From: Candidatus Electrothrix aestuarii
GTDB taxonomy: Bacteria > Desulfobacterota > Desulfobulbia > Desulfobulbales > Desulfobulbaceae
Assembly (NCBI GenBank): GCA_032595685.2
Contig: CP159373.1
Location: 2,972,193 to 3,036,192 of the forward strand
Reading direction: 5' to 3'
Length of the DNA: 64,000 nucleotides
Below the pieces are notes generated by a model. The model was not told the origin of the DNA. It saw only the letters and a list, made by a program, of their open reading frames with translations, and did no database searches. The first letter of the stretch is position 1. Every line of letters begins with the position of its first letter. A program made the translations under genes and the position numbers. Of the stretch, positions 34,556-44,119 are shown in pieces.

Positions 34556-36826
34556 TTAATGCACCTCACTTTGTTGGTGTTTGAGCGCCATGAAGACCTT
34601 TTCCGGTGTCCAGGGGGCATCATATTTGATTGCTATATCAGGATCAAATGCGCGCATGGCATTGGCAAGGGCAAAATAGGCCCCGATACCGTACATAAAG
34701 GGCGGTTCTCCGATGGCCTTGGAATGGAAAGGACCATAGGCATTCTGAGAGTCTTCAAGAAAGGAAATCTCTATATTCTCCGGGGCAAAATAGAGATCAG
34801 GTATTTTATAACTACTCAGGCTGTCCGTCAGCAGGCGTCCGTCTTTGCCGTAGCACAGGGTTTCAAGGCTTGTCCAGCCCAGCCCTTGGACCACTGCGCC
34901 TTCTATTTGTCCTTGGTCAATTTGGGGATGGAGGCTTTTGCCGGAATCATGAACCAGGCGTACCGAATCAATCGAGTAGGTCCCCCGCAAGGCATCCAGA
35001 GTCACTTCCACCAGAGCGAGACCGTAGACATGGTAGGCAAAGGGCTTGCCCTTGCCCGTACTCTTATCAAACCAGATATGAGGGGTCGCGTAATAGGCCT
35101 GGGCCGAGAGATTGACCCGGTTAATATAGGCCAGACGAACCAGTTCTTCCCAGCGCATTGTTTCTTCACAGCCCTGGGCAGAGACCATCCCTTGAGAAAA
35201 TTCAATGCTTGCATTTTGACATCCCCCCAGTTTTTCCGAGGCTACTTTTTTCAGCCTCTCGGCAATGGAGAGACAAGCCAGCTGGGTTGCATTGCCATTA
35301 AGGTCTGCACCACTACTGGCCGCTGTGGGCGAGGCATTGGCGATGCGGGTGGTATTGGTGCTTTCTATCTTGATTTTTTCCCGGGAAAGAGAAAAGGTGC
35401 GGGCTGCGATGGAAGCGATTTTTTCATTCACCCCTTGGCCCATCTCTATAGCACCGGTGCTGATACTAACGCTACCGTCCGTATAGACATGGACCAGGGC
35501 CCCGGCCTGATTTAAAAAGGTGGTGGTAAAGGAGATGCCAAAGCAGACCGGCATCAAGGCCATGCCTTTTTTGTACAACCTGTTGTTTGTGTTGAATTCC
35601 TGGATATTTTGCTTTGTTTGTTTGATATCATAGAGACGCTTGGCTTGGTGCAGGCATTTTCGGGCATTGCATGGCTCCATAGGCATGCCGCAGGGCAGGG
35701 TGTCTCCCTCCTTCAGCAGGTTAGCCCGCTGGATCTGCTCGGCCTCGATATTCATACCCTTGGCCGCGTGATGGATTGCGGCCTCCATAATAAACATGGC
35801 CTGAGGCGCTCCGAAGCCCCGAAAAGCGGTGTTGGGTGTTGTATTGGTTCGGCAGCAGGCCCCGGTGATTTTCACATTGGGGATGTAATAGCTGTTTGTT
35901 GCGTGCAACATGGAGCGCTCAAGGATGGCCGTGGATAAGTCTGCCGAGGCCCCTGCATCCTGGTAATAGGTTGTTTCAAAGGCGAGGATTTTGCCTGCTT
36001 CGGAAAGGCCTATTTTATAGTCAGCAGAATATGGATGGCGTTTGCCGGTCATGATCATATCTTCATGGCGCTCCAGCACGATCTTGACCGGTTTTCCGGT
36101 ATGTTGACTTGCCAGGGCCGCCATGACAGCCCAGGCCGTTGCCTGATCTTCTTTGCCGCCAAAGGCTCCGCCCAGTCTGGCCACATCCACTTCAATCTGA
36201 TGCATGGGGAGACCCAGAACCCTGGCCGTCATGACCTGCACCAAATTGGGGGCCTGGGTTGAAGAGAGGATTTTTATTCCCCCTCCCTCAACAGGAAAAG
36301 CAAGGGCGGATTGGGTCTCAAAATAGACATGCTCCTGGCCTCCGGTGCTGGCTGTGCCTGCAAAGATATGCGCGCATTGCTGCCAGGCCTGGTCTATATC
36401 ACCACAACAGACCGTGATCGGCGGTGCTATAAAGGCATTTTGGGCAAAGGCCTCGCGCGGGTCAAAGATCGGGGCCAGCTCTTCGATTTTTATTTCAAGC
36501 AGAGAGAGGGCCAGGCGTGCAGCAGAAGCAGACTCAGCAACGATTAATCCCAGAGGCTGACCAAGAAAATGGACCTCCTGTTCAGCAAAGAGCAGCTCAT
36601 CCAGGATCACGTTCCCTATCTGGTTGGTCCCGGAGATATCCTGGGCCCGTAAAACAGCCTTAACACCCTTGGCGGTCAGCGCCTTGTCTGTCTGGAAACC
36701 AATAATTCGGCCATGCGGAGAAGGGGAAGGGATGACGGCCCCGTATAATGTTTCTTCTGCTAAAGGGAGATCATCGATAAATAGGGATTTCCCCTGGACA
36801 TTGAGGAGCGGATCTTTGGGCTTCAT
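34556..36826 (-). CDS. xdhB: Molybdenum hydroxylase large subunit (xanthine dehydrogenase type)
   Basis: 756 residues; Moco-binding subunit of a xanthine/purine or aldehyde oxidising enzyme. Motifs: GKSLFIDD at the start, ARLGGAFGGKEDQ, FRGFGAPQAMF, GAIEMGQGVNEK, and GEPPFMYGIGAYFAL with the catalytic glutamate (the base near the Mo centre). It overlaps the FAD/Fe-S subunit by four bases. Length and motif order fit bacterial XdhB; substrate specificity cannot be settled from sequence. The active-site Arg and Glu context looks xanthine-dehydrogenase-like rather than CO-dehydrogenase-like because the AYRCSFR loop of CoxL is absent. Confidence 0.9.
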   Translation of the reverse strand: MKPKDPLLNVQGKSLFIDDLPLAEETLYGAVIPSPSPHGRIIGFQTDKALTAKGVKAVLRAQDISGTNQIGNVILDELLFAEQEVHFLGQPLGLIVAESASAARLALSLLEIKIEELAPIFDPREAFAQNAFIAPPITVCCGDIDQAWQQCAHIFAGTASTGGQEHVYFETQSALAFPVEGGGIKILSSTQAPNLVQVMTARVLGLPMHQIEVDVARLGGAFGGKEDQATAWAVMAALASQHTGKPVKIVLERHEDMIMTGKRHPYSADYKIGLSEAGKILAFETTYYQDAGASADLSTAILERSMLHATNSYYIPNVKITGACCRTNTTPNTAFRGFGAPQAMFIMEAAIHHAAKGMNIEAEQIQRANLLKEGDTLPCGMPMEPCNARKCLHQAKRLYDIKQTKQNIQEFNTNNRLYKKGMALMPVCFGISFTTTFLNQAGALVHVYTDGSVSISTGAIEMGQGVNEKIASIAARTFSLSREKIKIESTNTTRIANASPTAASSGADLNGNATQLACLSIAERLKKVASEKLGGCQNASIEFSQGMVSAQGCEETMRWEELVRLAYINRVNLSAQAYYATPHIWFDKSTGKGKPFAYHVYGLALVEVTLDALRGTYSIDSVRLVHDSGKSLHPQIDQGQIEGAVVQGLGWTSLETLCYGKDGRLLTDSLSSYKIPDLYFAPENIEISFLEDSQNAYGPFHSKAIGEPPFMYGIGAYFALANAMRAFDPDIAIKYDAPWTPEKVFMALKHQQSEVH

Positions 36827-38283
36827 ACGTGACCTCCAAGTGGAGCAGGGAGAAACTGGGCAAAATGGGCCTTGAGCAGCTGCCCGAGCAGGAGCCTCTT
36901 GTAGGTGGCCGAACCTCTGCTATCACTGATCGGGGCAACCTCGGACTCAGCAATCTCCGCAGCCCTGTAAATCACTTCCTCCGTGATCTCTTTCCCGGCC
37001 AGGTACTGCACGGTCTTGCCGAGATACTGGGGAATCGCAGCCACGCCTCCGGCACTTATATGTACTTCTTCAATCCGGCCTTTTGGGGCATAGAGAGAAA
37101 TGGCGGAATTGACACTTGCGATGTCCAGATGGCTACGCTGGCAGACCTTTTCGAAGTTGAAAAGGGTCTGTTCTTTCAGGGCCGGAAACTCGATTTGTTC
37201 GATAAGCTCGCCCTCTTGCAGGTCAAGATCCTTGTAGCCCTTGAAGAAGTCTTTCAGGGCAACCCGCCTGTGCGTTTTCTTATGCTGTAGATGAAGTTGT
37301 GCGTCCAGGGCCAGCAGATATATTGTTCCGTCTGCAATGGGTGAGGCATTAACGATATTGCCGCCCAGAGTTGCCCTGTTACGGATAGGGAGCGAGGCTA
37401 TTCGTTCAAAATGCTGTGTGATGGCGGGAATCATCTCCTGCATGATCGGGGATTCCTCAAGCTCAGAGAAGGTTGTCCCTGCCCCTATTAGACACCTTGT
37501 CCCTTCTCTGCGAATGCCCCGTAGCTTCTTCTCACGGGAAAGAAAAAGGATGTTCTCTTCTCTGGAGGCTTCGCGATGTTGGACAAAAAAATCCGTGCCG
37601 CCTGCAATAATCTGCGCTTTATCAGCAGATACTCTGTTTACTTGGTCTGGCGTAGCTTTTCCAGAATTGGGCGAGGTCGATTGTATTTTTTTCAGACGCG
37701 AGCTGGTGTCGAGGAAGTAGGGCGGAAGGACTTTGGTGTGTACCAGGAATTGCAGCCTCTCTTCCCCTGGAGGGGGGAGGCCGGGTGAGGTCGCATCTCT
37801 CGTAAAGAAGCGCTCCATGCCCAGAACTGCCCGTTTAATTGCTGTGTAGCCGGTGCAGCGGCAGAGATTTCCAGAGACCGAGGCAAGAGCACTTTGCTTG
37901 TCGAAAGCAGGGGCGGTCAGGAGATATGCTGTCATTGCAATGACAACGCCCGGTGAGCAGAAGCCGCATTGGCTGCCTCCCTCCTGAACAAGCAGGGCCC
38001 CTACTGGATTTATTTGCTGACTTTGCTGGCTGCTAAGTCCCTCTATGGTGACAAGATGTCTGCCTTCCACATCACCAGCTGGCAGGATACAGGAATTCAC
38101 TGCCCGGTATGAAAGTCCGTCCTGCTCAAGCGTCCCCAGTAAAACGAGGCAGGCCCCGCAATCACCTTCTTTGCAGGCTGCCTTGGTACCGGTGAGTCGC
38201 AGGTCGCTACGGAGCAGATCCAGCACAGGGTAGCTGGCTGAACAGTGCAGTTCCTGTTGCTCCTGATTGATGATAACAGACAT
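36823..38283 (-). CDS. xdhA: Xanthine dehydrogenase small subunit ([2Fe-2S] and FAD domains)
   Basis: About 486 residues combining two parts as in XdhA. N-terminal ferredoxin domain has CKEGDCGAC and the helical second cluster CGFCSPG and CRCTGY. After a variable linker the FAD-binding domain has AQIIAGGTDF, RNRATLGGNIVNASPIAD and the C-terminal CO-dehydrogenase flavoprotein domain. It passes electrons from the Mo site to NAD+ or another acceptor. The ATG at 38283 is chosen because GAGG lies eight bases upstream; a TTG six bases before it is less likely. First gene of the xdhA-xdhB-xdhC operon. Confidence 0.92.
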   Translation of the reverse strand: MSVIINQEQQELHCSASYPVLDLLRSDLRLTGTKAACKEGDCGACLVLLGTLEQDGLSYRAVNSCILPAGDVEGRHLVTIEGLSSQQSQQINPVGALLVQEGGSQCGFCSPGVVIAMTAYLLTAPAFDKQSALASVSGNLCRCTGYTAIKRAVLGMERFFTRDATSPGLPPPGEERLQFLVHTKVLPPYFLDTSSRLKKIQSTSPNSGKATPDQVNRVSADKAQIIAGGTDFFVQHREASREENILFLSREKKLRGIRREGTRCLIGAGTTFSELEESPIMQEMIPAITQHFERIASLPIRNRATLGGNIVNASPIADGTIYLLALDAQLHLQHKKTHRRVALKDFFKGYKDLDLQEGELIEQIEFPALKEQTLFNFEKVCQRSHLDIASVNSAISLYAPKGRIEEVHISAGGVAAIPQYLGKTVQYLAGKEITEEVIYRAAEIAESEVAPISDSRGSATYKRLLLGQLLKAHFAQFLPAPLGGHV

Positions 38284-38315
38284 GAACAAGTCCTCAATGT
38301 AGATGCTATGATGTC

Positions 38316-38954
38316 TCAGATAATCAGTTCCTCATGCCGGGTCTGGGTGCTCGTGTCGTCTTCTGTATGACCAGCATTTTGCGAAAAACGTTTGAGGAGC
38401 AGCTGAATCAGGTAAAAACCGAACTGGGGGTTTTGGTAGTAGAGTTGCTTGATCTGCTTGTCCGTCATGGAGAGTAACTCCACCTCACTTCCACAGCGAA
38501 GAGTAGCCAAGCGTATAGGGTTACTGGCAAAGACACCCATTTCTCCGAAAAGCTCGCCGGGTTTAATAATCACATCCAGTTCATCGACGCGCAGTACTCC
38601 TGATTTGAGAAGGTAGATTTTATCTGCCTTGTCACCACGATGAAAAACAATATCACCCTCCTTGAGCACTTCTTTGTGCATGTGAGGGATCATGAACTCA
38701 AAGGACATATCATCCTCTGAAGCCGATCGGACCTGTTCGATCAACCTCCGCATCTGTATTAAGCGAAAAAAGTTCATGGGGAGCAAGACAACATGCAGGA
38801 CCAATAAGGGCCAGACCTGGGCATTGACTGCATAGACAATAAAGGTTGCATTGCTTGCCATGCCGATGATGCGCAGAGGGATCATGTTCTTCATGTAGAA
38901 GGTGGAGAACATGAGGCAGGCAGCGAGAAATCCCAGGAGTTGGAGGCAGTCCAT
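38316..38954 (-). CDS. Membrane protein with cyclic-nucleotide-binding domain
   Basis: About 212 residues. Two or three hydrophobic helices (LQLLGFLAACLMFSTFYM, ASNATFIVYAVNA, WPLLVLHVVLLPMNFFRL) are followed by a cNMP/Crp-type beta-roll domain (VLKEGDIVFHRGDKADKIYLLKSG, KPGELFGEMGVFASNPIRLATLR). The phosphate-binding cassette is FGEMGVFASNPR-like. There is no DNA-binding or kinase domain, so it may be a membrane cAMP/c-di-GMP-type sensor. Similar N-terminal helices occur in small YgjV-like proteins. A GTG at 39014 is an alternative start that would add 20 residues. Single gene between xdhA and mnmA, same strand. Confidence 0.75.
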   Translation of the reverse strand: MDCLQLLGFLAACLMFSTFYMKNMIPLRIIGMASNATFIVYAVNAQVWPLLVLHVVLLPMNFFRLIQMRRLIEQVRSASEDDMSFEFMIPHMHKEVLKEGDIVFHRGDKADKIYLLKSGVLRVDELDVIIKPGELFGEMGVFASNPIRLATLRCGSEVELLSMTDKQIKQLYYQNPQFGFYLIQLLLKRFSQNAGHTEDDTSTQTRHEELII

Positions 38955-39054
38955 AATGGCGATAGGGTTATGTGTTTCTTTGTATGAAAGTACGGGCTTC
39001 AGTATCTTTCGCACCTTGTTGTTCCGTCCCTCCTGAAGGAAAAGGAGCGGAACG

Positions 39055-40095
39055 CTATGTGATTATTCCTGATCCGACCACCATGTCGTCCTGATACAGG
39101 ACGGCAAATTGCCCAGGGGTCACAGCGCGCTGGGGCTCCTCAAAGCAAACCCTCCAGTTTCCGTCCGCCTCAGGCAGAACTTCTGCGGCAGCGGCGCGAT
39201 GGCGGGAGCGAAGTTGCACCTTGCCCTGCCAGGACCTTGGCCCGTCCAATTGCCATTGCATATGGGAAAGTCGGAGCTCGCGATGGAAGAGTTTCTCGTT
39301 TTTCCCAACAAGAACTTGGTTTTTTTCTGCATCCAGTCCAACAACATACCAGGGCGTGACATCGGGTATGCCTAGGCCCCGGCGTTGGCCTACGGTGTAT
39401 TTCCAGATGCCCTGATGCGTTCCGAGGACTTTGCCCTCTGTACTGACGATTTTTCCTTGTTCACTCCTGAGCCCTTGCTCAAGGAGAAAGGAGGTCAGAT
39501 CATGCTGGGCCAGAAAACAGACATCCTGGCTTTCCTCACCGCTGAATTGGGTGAAGCCCAGATCCTGTGCTCGACGAAAGATATCAGTCTTGCATTGCTC
39601 AGCCAGGGGGAAAATGATCTGCTGGAGTTGCTGGGAAGAAAGGCGGCAGAGGAAGTAGGATTGATCTTTTTTCGGGTCATCCCCTCGCCGCAGAAAAAAC
39701 CTGCCATTGTTTTGGCATATCCCGGCATAATGCCCGGTAGCGATTTTATTCATACCCTGCGCACACATTGCCTGAATAAGCAAGCCGAATTTGATCTCCC
39801 GATTGCAGACGACACAGGGGTTCGGGGTCCGGCCCAGGCGGTATTCTGTGCAGAAATATTTGATAATTTGCTTGTTGAATTCCTCCCCCATCTCTATGAA
39901 ATGGAGAGGAATTCCCAGACGGTCAGCAACCGCCTGGACTTTGCTTATTTGCTCATCAAGACCGGGGAGCGGTAATTTCATGAAAAAACCATGCACGGAA
40001 AATCCCTGCTCAAGCAGGGTGGCAGCCGAGACCGTGGAGTCCACTCCGCCGCTCATGGCAACGCCGACAGTACAGGGGCTGGTTATTTCCTTCAT
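39055..40095 (-). CDS. mnmA: tRNA-specific 2-thiouridylase MnmA
   Basis: MnmA thiolates U34 of Lys, Glu and Gln tRNAs using ATP and sulfur from a persulfide relay. 346 residues with PP-loop SGGVDS (15-20), catalytic Cys97 (VVCNREIKFG) and Cys193 (SQDVCF), RTPNPC, KDQSYFL, YTVGQRRGLG and the C-terminal beta-barrel. The ATG at 40095 begins the conserved part; a GTG at 40134 overlaps the stop of the manC gene by four bases and could be used through coupling. With mnmE at the window start, two wobble-uridine modification enzymes are present. Confidence 0.95.
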   Translation of the reverse strand: MKEITSPCTVGVAMSGGVDSTVSAATLLEQGFSVHGFFMKLPLPGLDEQISKVQAVADRLGIPLHFIEMGEEFNKQIIKYFCTEYRLGRTPNPCVVCNREIKFGLLIQAMCAQGMNKIATGHYAGICQNNGRFFLRRGDDPKKDQSYFLCRLSSQQLQQIIFPLAEQCKTDIFRRAQDLGFTQFSGEESQDVCFLAQHDLTSFLLEQGLRSEQGKIVSTEGKVLGTHQGIWKYTVGQRRGLGIPDVTPWYVVGLDAEKNQVLVGKNEKLFHRELRLSHMQWQLDGPRSWQGKVQLRSRHRAAAAEVLPEADGNWRVCFEEPQRAVTPGQFAVLYQDDMVVGSGIIT

Positions 40096-40130
40096 AGTCT
40101 TTTCATGGTCTGAGAGGTGGTTAGATCTAT

Positions 40131-41537
40131 TCACACATCTCGTCCGTACTCATCATCAAAGCGGACGATGTCGTCTTCGCCGAGATAGCTACCTATCTGA
40201 ATTTCTATGAGTTCTAGGGGGATGACCCCAGGATTTTCCAGGCGATGGGTGGTTCCCAGCGGGATATAGGTCGATTCGTCCTCTCGGAGCAGGATATCCC
40301 GGTCGCCATTGGCAACCCGGGCAGTACCCCGCACTACAACCCAGTGCTCATGGCGATGATGGTGCATCTGGGAAGAAAGACGGGCCCCTGGATTTACGGT
40401 GATCCGCTTGATTTGAAAGCGATCATGGATCTCCAGGGTCGTATAGCTGCCCCAGGGACGATAGACGGTCCGATGGCTGTAGAACTCTCCGCGCTTCCCC
40501 AGTTTGAGTTTGTTGACGATTTTTTTCACATCCTGGGAACGATCCATCGGGGCAACCAGAACCGCGTCTGAGGTCTCTACAATCAGGGTGTCCCTCAAGC
40601 CGACCGCCGCCACCAGCGTGTCCTCAGAGCGGATAAGACAGTTCTCAACATCTTCAAGCAAAACATCACCGCTGGTTACATTGCCTTTGGGGTCTTTTTC
40701 CGCGATATCCCAAAGAGCTCGCCAGGAACCGATATCATTCCAACCAAAGTTGGCCTCGACCACTGCGGCTTGCTTGGTCTTTTCCATTAGGGCATAATCA
40801 ATAGAATTTGCCGGGCTTTGCTGCATAGCATTGGGGTCAAAGCGGAAGAATACACCATCTGGGGCACCCTTTTTGACGGCTTTTTTCATGCAGCTGACGA
40901 TATCCGGTGCATATTCTTTGAGCTCAGCAATGAGTAGCTCGTTTGGAAAGGCAAACATACCGCTGTTCCAAAAGTAATTGCCGTCAGCGATATACTGTTC
41001 TGCCGTTTCCAGGTCGGGTTTTTCCACAAAAGATTCTACCGCATGCCCTTCCCCCTTACGGATGTATCCGTACCCGGTTTCCGGGCGGTCCGGCACTATG
41101 CCAAAGGTGGCCAGTTTGCCCTGCTTGGCCAGCTTCTTCGTCTGGTTTACAGCTTTGATAAAGTCATCTGGTCGAGCAATAAGATGGTCAGCAGGTAAGA
41201 CGAGCAAGAGGATGTCTTCTTCCTTGCTTTTTTGCGCAAAAAGGGCTGCGCCACAGACTGCCGGAGCCGTGTCCTTACCCAGAGGTTCGAGGAGGAGCTG
41301 GTACTGGGAAAAAATGTTCAGCTCTTCGACCTGATTACGGACCAGAAAACGGTGTTCTTCACCCACAATAATAACCGGGGGCAGGGCATCAGGTATGAGG
41401 CTGACCCGGATAAGGGTGGTTTGTAAGAGTGAATGTTCGCCGATCAGGCTGAGAAGTTGTTTAGGATACAGTTCCCGGGAAAGGGGCCAAAGACGGGTGC
41501 CGGTACCGCCAGCAAGGATGACAGGTTGAATGCGCAT
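40131..41537 (-). CDS. manC: Mannose-1-phosphate guanylyltransferase/mannose-6-phosphate isomerase
   Basis: 468 residues, bifunctional type II enzyme for GDP-mannose. N-terminal nucleotidyltransferase: VILAGGTGTRLWPLSRELYPKQ, FVEKPD, WNSGMF, VEANFGWNDIGSW. C-terminal cupin isomerase: RPWGSYTTLE, QMHHHRHEHWVVVRGTARV, YIPLGTTHRLENPG. The ATG at 41537 starts the conserved MRIQPVILAGG; upstream ORF extension to 41570 runs into a palindromic repeat. Phosphomannomutase, the preceding enzyme in the pathway, is encoded just upstream on the same strand. Confidence 0.95.
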   Translation of the reverse strand: MRIQPVILAGGTGTRLWPLSRELYPKQLLSLIGEHSLLQTTLIRVSLIPDALPPVIIVGEEHRFLVRNQVEELNIFSQYQLLLEPLGKDTAPAVCGAALFAQKSKEEDILLLVLPADHLIARPDDFIKAVNQTKKLAKQGKLATFGIVPDRPETGYGYIRKGEGHAVESFVEKPDLETAEQYIADGNYFWNSGMFAFPNELLIAELKEYAPDIVSCMKKAVKKGAPDGVFFRFDPNAMQQSPANSIDYALMEKTKQAAVVEANFGWNDIGSWRALWDIAEKDPKGNVTSGDVLLEDVENCLIRSEDTLVAAVGLRDTLIVETSDAVLVAPMDRSQDVKKIVNKLKLGKRGEFYSHRTVYRPWGSYTTLEIHDRFQIKRITVNPGARLSSQMHHHRHEHWVVVRGTARVANGDRDILLREDESTYIPLGTTHRLENPGVIPLELIEIQIGSYLGEDDIVRFDDEYGRDV

Positions 41538-41560
41538 ATAATGAAATAATGAAAAAAATC

Positions 41561-41635
41561 GTAGGGGCAAACCCCTGTGTTTGCCCTGTATGTCTTTTTT
41601 TGTAGAAATCGGGTAGGCACAGGGGGCTACCCTAC
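41561..41635. repeat. 75-bp palindromic dispersed repeat (REP/MITE-like)
   Basis: Begins GTAGGGGCAAACCCCTGTG and ends CACAGGGGGCTACCCTAC, so the two ends are imperfect inverted copies. Repeats of the GTAGGGGC...CCTAC type are common as short non-coding palindromes in many bacterial genomes. It lies between manC and the phosphomannomutase gene. Confidence 0.65.
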
Positions 41636-41651
41636 AGTAATGTCGATGTCT

Positions 41652-43025
41652 TTATCCCCTGATCAGGGCCAGGAGCTTCTCTGTTTTCTCCTGCAAGAGT
41701 TTTTCATCGGCACGGGTTTCCACGTTCAGGCGTAGAACCGGCTCGGTGTTGGATTTGCGGAGGTTAAAACGAAATTGCGGATAGGCAACAGAGAGTCCGT
41801 CAGTGTAATCCTTCTCGCCATCACTGTATTGCTCCTCCACCTGCTGGAGAGTGGCATCCGGGTCTGCAACTGTGGAGTTAATCTCTCCACTCACCGGGTA
41901 GGCCTGCATCCGTGCATCAACCATTGCAGATAAATTTGTCTCCTGCTGGCTGATCAACTGGGCAACCAATAACCAGGGGAGCATGCCGGAATCGCAATAA
42001 CCGAATTCCTGGAAATAATGGTGGGCTGACATCTCTCCCCCGTAGACGGCTTGCTCTTTGCGCATGGCCTCTTTGATAAAGGCATGACCGGTCTTCGTCA
42101 TGACCGCTTTGCCACCAGCGTTCTCAACGATTTCCTGGGTGTTCCAGATGAGTCGGGGGTCATGAAGGATGGTTGCCCCTGAATGAAGCTTGAGGGTGGC
42201 AGCAGCCAAAAGACCCACGATATAATATCCCTCTATAAAACGACCGGTCTCATCAAAGAGAAAACAACGATCCGCATCGCCATCCCAGGCCACAGCAAAA
42301 TCAGCTCCATGCTCGCGCACAGCCTGGGCTGTCTCTTCTCGGTTTTCCGGGAGCAGAGGATTGGGTACGCCTTTGGGAAAGGTTCCATCCGGCGTAGTAT
42401 TGAGTTTAATAAAGGTGAAGGGGAGATGCTGTTCCAGCAGATCAATCACCGGCCCGGCGCAGCCATTGCCCGCATTGACAACGATTTTTAAAGGGCGCAA
42501 ACTCTCCTTGTCTATGGAGGAGAGCAAGCGGGAAATGTATTGATACTTATTGGGCATTTTGATATGTCGCCCGATATGATTGGGTTGTTGAGGCAAGATA
42601 TTGTTATACCATTCTTCTGAGGCTGCGTTTTTCGCGACCTCAAGCAGGCCAGAGTCCGAAGACATGGGGCGCGCACCCCGGCAAACGAATTTCATCCCAT
42701 TATAGTCAGAGGGATTATGGCTGGCTGTGACCATAATGCCTCCGTCTACTCCTTCTTTTTCTCCCTGGAAAACAGAAAAGTATATTTCTTCTGTGCAGCA
42801 GAGGCCAATATCTATCACGTTACAGCCTGCTCTGGTCAAAACCTGGCAAAGGCTGTCGTTAATTTCAGGGCTGGAAAGACGAATATCATGTCCTACCACG
42901 ATTTTTTTGGCATCAATCTGTCGGCAGAAGGCCAAGCCAATACGAGCAGCAATCTCTTTGTTCAGCTCTTCGGGCACGCGGCCCCGGACATCATAGGCAG
43001 TAAAACATTTGAGCGGTTCCGACAT
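41652..43025 (-). CDS. Phosphomannomutase/phosphoglucomutase
   Basis: 457 residues of the alpha-D-phosphohexomutase family, converting Man-6-P to Man-1-P (and probably Glc-6-P to Glc-1-P). Active-site phosphoserine in TASHNPSDYNG, metal loop DGDADRC, sugar loop GGEMSAHHYF, and phosphate loop RKSNTEPVLRLNVE. N-terminal CFTAYDVRGRVP is typical of ManB/CpsG/AlgC. Together with manC it supplies GDP-mannose for surface polysaccharide. ACCTCGAGTAG-type sequence before the ATG does not show a strong ribosome-binding site. Confidence 0.94.
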   Translation of the reverse strand: MSEPLKCFTAYDVRGRVPEELNKEIAARIGLAFCRQIDAKKIVVGHDIRLSSPEINDSLCQVLTRAGCNVIDIGLCCTEEIYFSVFQGEKEGVDGGIMVTASHNPSDYNGMKFVCRGARPMSSDSGLLEVAKNAASEEWYNNILPQQPNHIGRHIKMPNKYQYISRLLSSIDKESLRPLKIVVNAGNGCAGPVIDLLEQHLPFTFIKLNTTPDGTFPKGVPNPLLPENREETAQAVREHGADFAVAWDGDADRCFLFDETGRFIEGYYIVGLLAAATLKLHSGATILHDPRLIWNTQEIVENAGGKAVMTKTGHAFIKEAMRKEQAVYGGEMSAHHYFQEFGYCDSGMLPWLLVAQLISQQETNLSAMVDARMQAYPVSGEINSTVADPDATLQQVEEQYSDGEKDYTDGLSVAYPQFRFNLRKSNTEPVLRLNVETRADEKLLQEKTEKLLALIRG

Positions 43026-43066
43026 AACTGACCTCGAGTAGAATGGAAATATTTGACAAACACATT

Positions 43067-43095
43067 TTGAACAACAAAAATAAATACGTTATACT
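43067..43095 (+). promoter_or_regulatory. Promoter for rmlA-rmlD
   Basis: TTGAAC (43067-43072), 17-base spacer, TATACT (43090-43095), in an A-rich stretch. Transcription would start near 43102, giving a ~110-base leader. A competing TTGACA at 43053 has no good -10 at proper spacing. The short inverted repeat CTCAA/TTGAG overlaps the start site. Confidence 0.55.
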
Positions 43096-43211
43096 CAAGC
43101 GTATATTTGAGCAACGAGAAAAAGAATGAGTAAGTAATTCATATCATAGAATCAGCCCCGGAAGCAAGTAGCAAGTGTTAAGTGTTTTTCAGGAGGCTTT
43201 GGAGAACTCAT

Positions 43212-44105
43212 ATGAAAGGTATTATTCTGGCGGGCGGTTCCGGGACGCGTCTTTATCCACTTACTAAGGTTATCAGTAAGCAGCTGATCCCTGTCTACGA
43301 TAAGCCCATGATCTACTATCCTTTATCCGTGCTCATGCAGGCCGGGATTCAGGATATCCTGATTATTTCCACACCAAGTGACTTATCCCGCTTTATAGAG
43401 CTTTTTGGCGACGGTAGCCATCTCGGTCTCAATATCTCCTACGCGGAACAGCCGCGTCCCGAAGGACTAGCCCAAGCTTTCCTGATTGGCAAAGAGTTTA
43501 TCGGTAATGATTCAGTCGCGTTGGTTCTGGGAGATAATATTTTCTTTGGGCACGGTTTTTCTGGAATTGTGCAACGGTGCAGTAAGTTCATAGAGGGCGG
43601 AACCATCTTTGGCTATTTGGTCAAAGACCCGGAGCGATACGGTGTTGTTGAATTTGATGAGGAAAGACGAGTGATCGGCATTGAGGAAAAACCGGAAAAA
43701 CCTAAATCCCGTTACGCAGTGCCAGGTCTCTATTTTTATGATAATAATGTAGTAGATATTGCGGCTTCTATCAAGCCCTCTCCCCGAGGAGAATTGGAGA
43801 TAACCGATGTGAACTCGCATTATCTCAGACAAGGTAAATTGAGCGTGGAGTTACTGGGGCGAGGTTTTTGCTGGCTGGATACTGGTACCCACGAGTCCTT
43901 GCAACAGGCCTCCAGTTATGTTGAGGCGGTGCAGGATCGTCAAGGAGTCAAAATTGCTTGTATCGAAGAGATTGCCTACCGGTTGGGATATATTACAGCA
44001 GAGCAGGTTGCTGAGCAGGCAGAATCCATGATGAAAAATCAGTACGGGCAATATCTCATGTCCATACTGGAAGATGCAAACCCAAAGGACGGATTGTTGA
44101 TTTAA
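43212..44105 (+). CDS. rmlA: Glucose-1-phosphate thymidylyltransferase
   Basis: 297 residues. First enzyme of dTDP-L-rhamnose synthesis (Glc-1-P plus dTTP). N-terminus [18 protein letters not shown], then [44 protein letters not shown]: all RmlA landmarks. The ATG at 43212 is chosen because a start at 43182 adds non-conserved residues, and GGAG lies just upstream. rmlD follows after 14 bases. rmlB and rmlC are not in the window. Confidence 0.96.
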   Translation: MKGIILAGGSGTRLYPLTKVISKQLIPVYDKPMIYYPLSVLMQAGIQDILIISTPSDLSRFIELFGDGSHLGLNISYAEQPRPEGLAQAFLIGKEFIGNDSVALVLGDNIFFGHGFSGIVQRCSKFIEGGTIFGYLVKDPERYGVVEFDEERRVIGIEEKPEKPKSRYAVPGLYFYDNNVVDIAASIKPSPRGELEITDVNSHYLRQGKLSVELLGRGFCWLDTGTHESLQQASSYVEAVQDRQGVKIACIEEIAYRLGYITAEQVAEQAESMMKNQYGQYLMSILEDANPKDGLLI

Positions 44106-44119
44106 GCTGGATTGTCGCG

